Positions 57,923-64,000 of a stretch of DNA of 64,000 nt are shown in pieces; within the stretch, counting starts at the first letter, position 1; every line of letters starts with the position of its first letter. The DNA is from Filosporella fistucella (taxonomy: Eukaryota; Ascomycota; Leotiomycetes; Helotiales), in assembly GCA_030077755.1 (NCBI GenBank), contig JAQJZZ010000011.1, positions 1,612,001-1,676,000 of the forward strand. Direction: 5' to 3'. The notes beneath the pieces were generated by a model. That model searched no databases and had not been told where the DNA came from. It saw only the letters and a list, made by a program, of their open reading frames with translations. Made by a program: the position numbers and the translations under genes.

Positions 57923-60896
57923 ATGGGTCCTTCTTTGAACAATCACTCCTCGTTTGTCCGTCCAAGGACCGGGGACCGTCCAGGAACCCGCGACCAACAA
58001 ACTGACCAGAATTTGATCATCCCAAGCAGGACTTCTTCACTTCATTCCCGCATTACCCAGCCCATTCCATCCACGCTCAATGTCAAGCCTCAACAGCGAA
58101 CGCCCAAGACACTCACCCACGCCTACATGGTATGCGGTGTCGGTCGAGAGCCATCACAATGGGTGAAGGCACCAACCCCAGCTCAAGGAAAGATTGGCCA
58201 CATGAAAGGTGCCGTGGGCCAATTCTGGTTGCCAGAGATTCTTGGGAGTAGTCCCAGATTGGAACAGGACAACGAGATTGCCAGAGCGCTTCACGCTGCC
58301 ATGAGGGTGAGTCGAACTGGGCCACTGGTTGGTGTTTAATATCGTACTGATAGCTCCTAGGCTTGTTTCCCTCACGATGTAGAAATTTGCACTGGCCGTA
58401 GCCAGCCACACTGCGTGCACCACTCTTTCGTTCTGCAGCAGGATTCTTCCCACACTCTCTATGGTATTGCTCTCCGTGTCTGGTCCAGGGCCGACGAGAA
58501 GCGTGCCGAAACCATTCGGGACCTACGTAGGAGAACGGAGTCCGACTTCTACGATTCGCCGGACGAGACCTATTGGATTCCATATTGTTTGTCCTTCCTC
58601 TCGAGATATCCTCTCTACAACTTGTTGGGAGATTACCTACGAGGGATGTGGATCCATTGGAATAAAGCTACAAACCTCTTCCACGCTGAGGAGGTCTCCC
58701 GCATTCTCAGCTTCCCGGCACCAAGACTGAATGACTTGGTTCGCATCGACATGAAAGATTATGCTTTGTGTTACCAATTTCCATCCTCCCCCACTGGATT
58801 TCAAAACTTTGCCATGTGGCCATTGTTTTCTTGCTTGTCCATTCCAAACATTGTGGGTGTGATCGAGGCTGCCTTATCGCCAACTCGACGCATTATCTTC
58901 GTCAGTCATTACCCAGCTATGCTGACTGTGGCCGCCGAGACAATTCGATACTGTGTTCGTGTCTACGAATGGAGCGGTCTCTATGTTCCAGTCGTGCATG
59001 CCAGACATGCGAAGGAATTAGTTCAGGAGCCTGGCCCCTACATTCTCGGTATCACAGCCGAATGCCGGTCTCTGTTCACTGCGCCCACCGACGCCTTGGT
59101 AGTGGATTTGGACAGAAACTTTGTCTTGACTTCGAGCCCCCCAACCGCTCTGACTGCAGGACAACGAACAAAGATGGTCAATCGCATGACCCAGGCCTTG
59201 AATGGAGATGTAACTCCATCGGGAGTTCCTCAACACCTGCGCTCGGCGTATGGAGGAGGAAAATTGGTTCCCGCTGGCCAAATCATTGTGATGCGCGGGG
59301 AAGTTGAATCGATCCAGGACCCTGAATGGTGGAACCAGGATTCGGTTATGGCGGTGATGGACCATGTTTGTGAAAAGATGGTAAGATAAGATCTGATCGC
59401 ATATACCCAGGGGTATACTATAAGTTACACATTTGCTGATCAACGTTTCATCACAGGGAAGGAACACCGGCATGAAAGCTGTATTCGGCGGCGCTGTAAA
59501 GAAACCATTGATGACCAAGGTATCTATGAGACATCTGAATGAGATTGTTCGAGAGCGCAACCAATACTCCAGAGACGCTTTGGAAGCTTGGCAAGATTTC
59601 ATCAACCTCAAGGGTCGCATGGATACAGAACTTGGCAAGGTTACCAAGAGAAACAACTTCCTTGTCGAGGAACTCGAGAGCTGGAAACAGCAGGTATGTC
59701 TTTACAGTGATTCAGACGCTATTGTTATTGACACGTGATAGTTCCTCAAATTCCAAGCCTTCGCGGAACAGCTCACCAAGGAGACCCAGGATCTCAAGGT
59801 CAAGATTGAGAATCACAAGCGTGAAAACAGACGTCTTACCGGCCTTATCGATCAACAGAAGGACGATGCCGCTCGTCTTAGTGTTCGTTTGGCTGGAACT
59901 GAGAAGCAACGTGACGACGCTCTGGAAGCTTTGGTCTTGCAGCAAGAGATTGCTGAAGAACTCGAGCGCGAACGAAAGCGCAACAAGAAGGAGCTTTCAG
60001 CATTGCAACACACCAACGTCACCATACTCCGCCAACGAGACGAAGCTCAGCGTGTAGTGCTTCACTTGCGTGCTCTCATCAGCGGCCAGACCCATCACAT
60101 GGAACACATCGTGCGTACTCTCGGCAAAAGCCCAGAGCTTGTTGAATACATCGAGGGTGGTTACGATGATGATGCTGAGGATCTTGAGGACATTGCTGAG
60201 GAAGGAAAGGCTGTGGAGACTGGCGAGCAGAATTCGACATTCGAGTCACGTGCATCATCCCGTTCTCAGCGACACAGCAAGCAGATCCACGGTGAAGATA
60301 TGACGCCAGAAATGGAGCAACGCTTGACCAATGGTCTCCGAAACAGCAAGCGTTACAGTCAGATGAGCATTGTTGATGTCGCTGATCGTCACTTGCGGGA
60401 TAAGACAGATGCTATTGCTCACATCATCCGCAACATCAGTGAACAATGTGCTGCTGCTGTTGAGGGTCTTCAACTCGCCCATGATGCCGAGGTTGAGGCG
60501 GAAGAGCTGGCCTTGAAAGAAGCTCGTGGACACCATCGATCGAGCAATCTATCTACCGCCACCGCCAGCGACGATGGACACTCCAACGGCGGCTCTGAGA
60601 ATGGCGATGACAGTCACCTTCATCCCAGTGGGCGTGCCTCAAGTATCCCTCCCACTCCCGATCTTATCCACAATCGTTCGAGTACTTCCATGTCAATTGC
60701 GAGTACAACGACCACGCCCGAGAGAAGTAGCCAGCAGTATAACATTGGCACGGATATTCCGACGAAGATTGTAGAAGACAGTGACGAGGAAGGAAGAAGC
60801 GAGAATGAGGCCATGAGTGGGAGCGAGATCACCCATAAGGCCGGTATGATTCATCGACCTGCGGGCGCCAGATTGAGCGCTCTTGGAGGACGCTAG
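57923..60896 (+). CDS. DENN (AEX-3)-domain protein, predicted Rab guanine-nucleotide exchange factor
   Basis: Four exons in phase: 57923-58306, 58361-59380, 59457-59693, 59742-60896, giving 931 aa. After a Ser/Thr-rich start comes uDENN (HSFVLQQDSSHTLYGIALRV), cDENN (PYCLSFLSRYPLYNLLGDY, FSCLSIPNIVGVIEAALS, RRIIFVSHYPAMLTVAAE, YEWSGLYVPVVHA) and dDENN-like text (AECRSLFTAPTDALVVDLD) up to about residue 520. The second half is a long coiled coil (RRLTGLIDQQKDDAARL), an acidic stretch (DDDAEDLEDIAEEG) and a Ser-rich tail. DENN proteins load GTP onto Rabs in membrane traffic; the target here is unknown. This fungal DENN-plus-coiled-coil layout is widespread but little studied. ATG 57923 lies in tcatcATGgg, with no upstream in-frame alternative seen. 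Confidence 0.88.
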
Positions 60897-63800
60897 TTTG
60901 TTGAATCCGTACATATATTCTATTAGCGTTTGTTATTTGGGAGGCGTTATTATGGTGGCTATATTGTGTTAATCAATTTTAAGCCTCGCTGCTTCCTTTT
61001 TGTATTTTGGAAAATATATTTCTCTTGGAGGTGGATGCAAAAGCAGGACTCGATAGTGTTGTGGTAAGATAACAGCTGGCAGCGGGTGGGAGAAGCAGAG
61101 GCAGCCGAAATTGTGGCATTTTGTATGCATGTTGTCGTGCTGTATGGGATTTCAATACCCGGAGTATGTTAGAGATGAAATTTGACACAAACATGTATAC
61201 CTTGAATTCATTTATTCGTTTCAGCACCTGCTACAACACAGGAATGTGAAGTGATACAATGGACAATCCTAAAGCGTATCTAAGAATGAAGATTTATGTA
61301 AAGGCGAGACAATTGGAGTGCCTTTACCTGGCTGATATCTTGGCGGCAATGGGTCGTCACCTAGCCGAATCGAGATCAACTCGGGACCAAAAGGTCCTGT
61401 CAAATTGGAGTCAGCTCCGGGGGGGTTCGATGCGCATCAAGATAGTTTCTGGAATATGTAATTCGAGAAGAGACGGGAAAGAGGAGATCGATGAGGGGCA
61501 ACTGTCGGCATTTTTATTGATTCATCAATATGTTCAATGAACTCATATAACATATGCGTAACAGAACAGAAATTCAATGTTTATTCTGTAGGCGCTTTTG
61601 CGATAGCACGTGTAGCAATTGACTTCCTCATCCAGCTCCACCCAACGTGAACTGGAATCGAACATTATTGGAAATATGCAGATTTAAAGCCTTCGATTCA
61701 ATGTAAAGATTTGTTTGAGAATATTTAGATTTGGTCCTCTGACGCCACTGTTCTGGTGGTCAGTGGCATGCTACAGCATACTATGTGTGGTTTCTTTCGG
61801 TCTGATATACGGAACTGACTCTATGTGTTCGAACATTGCCCAACTGTTCTTTACCAGGCATTGGTTCCTTGAAAATACAACTCCTACAATTTGGCATTTC
61901 ACGGCAGGCATCTCAAACGAGGGTTTTCGTCTTCTCTATATATTTACACGAACCTCCACACCTCGGAATCGCCCACAACACAATTTTAATAATAATTTCT
62001 ATTCGCTGCAGAGAGTCAACAGTCGTTCCACAGTACTGTTCCTGGTTCGACAGACTCATTACAGATATTTCTTCTGACCCAATTCCGCTGCTTGCAACGA
62101 AGCTGAAGTTCAATTTCGTCCACATCATCGTTGTCTAGACCAGCCGCAAACCTCGCCTCACAAAATGTGGAAAAGTATCCACGACGCCTGGGCCAACAGG
62201 TCTTGCAATGTTGCACATCGAAGAGTTCTAGACCATCAGAAGCATCATGCAATCATTAATACATGGGGTCGAATACCCGGTGTCGTAGTATGTGAGCCGA
62301 GATGGCACAAAACTGAGAACACACCTGATTGGAATACGTGGATTGCTGCATGGATTTCGTTGCACGTCGGTTTTGGAGCATCAGACAATTGTCATCCCAT
62401 TCTTTTAAAAGAACAATCCTCGAGTCGAATGGTAAATGATGTGTGTGGCTTGGGTACCCCATATTTGTTTCATCTTTTGTACCTGAAGAATTGTCTCTCC
62501 CGATTTGGCTTCCACGGCCAGATAGAGTACAGAGTAGCAGAGTTACAGCATTTGAGGAGCTTCCTATTCCTCAGCTCATGAGATTCATCAACCTTAGCCC
62601 AGATGACTCGCCCTCTGTTGTCTGTAACTCCAGACATGCCTTTGTGAGGTAGATGCTATTAGTATAGAGAGGCTCTCTCTTTCTTGACAAGGCAGGCATG
62701 CCAGCATTCGCCCACTTTCTTGAAGGAGAGGGTGTGAACATTCCAGTTGGACATGCTATTATGCCGCCCTGTGGGGGTCAAGCATTCCACAATAAGAAAA
62801 CCAGTCTTTCCCCAATCACCTGATTCACTGTCCATGTTCCTTTCGCAACGTACGATAATCTCAAGCCCCTGTATGGAGCTGACGAAACCTTATAAATGCG
62901 GAAAATACTGGGTACTCTGTAGTATGTCACCTGGATATAAAAGTCAAGATTGAGGCAAGGAGCTAGGTTCATATAAAGAGGGATTTGACCTTGGTGATAT
63001 ATACACTATCCGATTCTGTTCATGGATAACCAATAGGGTGCGTGTAGAGCAGGGTGTGATCCTGTGGTTAGTATAGAAGAAGGGTAATGTTCGTGATGCC
63101 TTCTATTAGAAACGACATCTACCACCCGAAACATGGCTGCGGATTTTGACTTGTTAATTCTGCTGAGATGAATTCTAGCTACAGCTGGCGGGATTATAAG
63201 GATGTGGCCGACTTTGACAAGATTATTGATAGGCTTCCCCGTTCAGGTTCAGAGATTCAGACATGCAGAAAATCCAGAGACAGGCGTACACAAATCTACG
63301 AAGATGGAACATGTGCCAGGATATTAAGAACAGAAGAAGGTAAATTTGCCAGGATGACCCGATTTTGATTCACAGAAGACCGATATGTTCTAGTGACATT
63401 TCTTTTACTGTAACTTGCTCCATCTAAACCCTCACCGGAGTAGGTCAATGCCATTCCCTTCTGGGAACTCGCATTGAACTTTACCTAGGTAATTTTAGTA
63501 TTGGAATTTATCAATACATAAATAGGGAGAGGTAGGGTTTGGAACTGTGATTGATTCTTCCTACGACAAGTGGGTCGATATTGCTTGATTGTTGGACCAC
63601 AATGACAAGCAGCACCGGAATTGTCGAATGTTTTCGACAACTTCTTCCTAGCTCCATCTGATATGCCCAGGAAGAGAGTGCACATATTAACACCCAGAAA
63701 CATCAAATTCCGAGAGATTATCTCCTTCTATGAATGCCATGATGCTGAGACAAAACGATTAGATGTCGATAATTATACCATATCTGAACAAGCCAGGTTT

Positions 63801-64000
63801 ATCCAGAAAAACAAACAATCGAGATGAATGATACCTGACGCTTTTCAGATGTTATTTATATCTAACCCATCCTATTGTGGTGAGATGTTTACGTCCGACT
63901 CTGCGACCTATAATATGGTGTGGACATCAACATCGTAGGATATACGCATGAGAGGAACTCAAAATCGAGAATGGCTATTCTATGAATCATTTCGAGTCTA
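60897..64000. other. No confident gene to the window end
   Basis: Several ATG frames exist (61259-61540 +, 62165-62581 +, 63168-63368 +), and a minus-strand Cys-containing frame (62252-62016, no ATG). None has a recognised domain, and I found no splice joins that unite them. Composition is ordinary. They may be lineage-specific genes, broken genes or chance. Confidence 0.35.

Overview
The window reads as nuclear DNA of a filamentous ascomycete (Pezizomycotina). Most recognisable genes are split by short GT..AG introns of about 45-75 bases (a few longer), several with CTAAC/CTGAC-type branch points, and the conserved proteins (fungal ORC6, BCD1, kinesin-4 and DENN proteins, DUF3431, DUF3435, LaeA-like methyltransferase) are ascomycete types. 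The A/T-saturated transposon island is what repeat-induced point mutation (RIP) usually leaves. A leotiomycete such as a helotialean plant associate is a guess, not something the sequence proves. Intron-exon structures below were worked out by hand from splice sites, reading phase and family similarity.

Layout. 0-4 kb: accessory-looking DNA with a small two-exon CxxC protein, a seven-exon LaeA-like methyltransferase and unexplained reading-frame fragments. 4.2-6.6 kb (-): a six-exon dynamin/Mx-type GTPase. 7.5-10.3 kb (-): a five-exon DUF3435 ('FluG-domain') protein with tyrosine-recombinase motifs and a zinc-finger-like tail, the family that includes Starship captains. 11.1-26.4 kb: a compartment bounded by two related elements, A (11.13-15.34 kb) and B (21.71-26.39 kb). 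Both have nearly the same balanced-composition ends and extremely A/T-rich cores. A contains a perfect 1,520-bp tandem duplication. B contains a truncated but fully open Ty1/copia segment between inverted LTR-like arms, and a decayed Ty3/gypsy pol fragment. Between A and B lie a six-cysteine secreted protein (effector candidate) and a transporter-DUF3431 fusion gene with a likely 6-nt microexon.

27-61 kb is core genome: MFS sugar transporter (-), kinesin-4 (-), ORC6 (-), short-chain dehydrogenase (-), TBC Rab-GAP (+), BCD1 HIT-finger snoRNP factor (-), two uncharacterised small genes either side of 51.4 kb, and a DENN-domain Rab exchange factor (+). The DENN gene sits behind a 5.8-kb gene-free stretch with microsatellites and a long pyrimidine-rich tract. 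TBC (Rab off) and DENN (Rab on) genes lie 9 kb apart, but nothing shows they share a Rab. 61-64 kb holds only short reading frames that I cannot support as genes.

The genes do not form a pathway or cluster. The notable unit is the 7.5-26.4 kb accessory compartment: a recombinase-like gene, two shell-and-core transposons, a candidate effector and a fast-looking membrane protein gene, inserted beside ordinary housekeeping genes.
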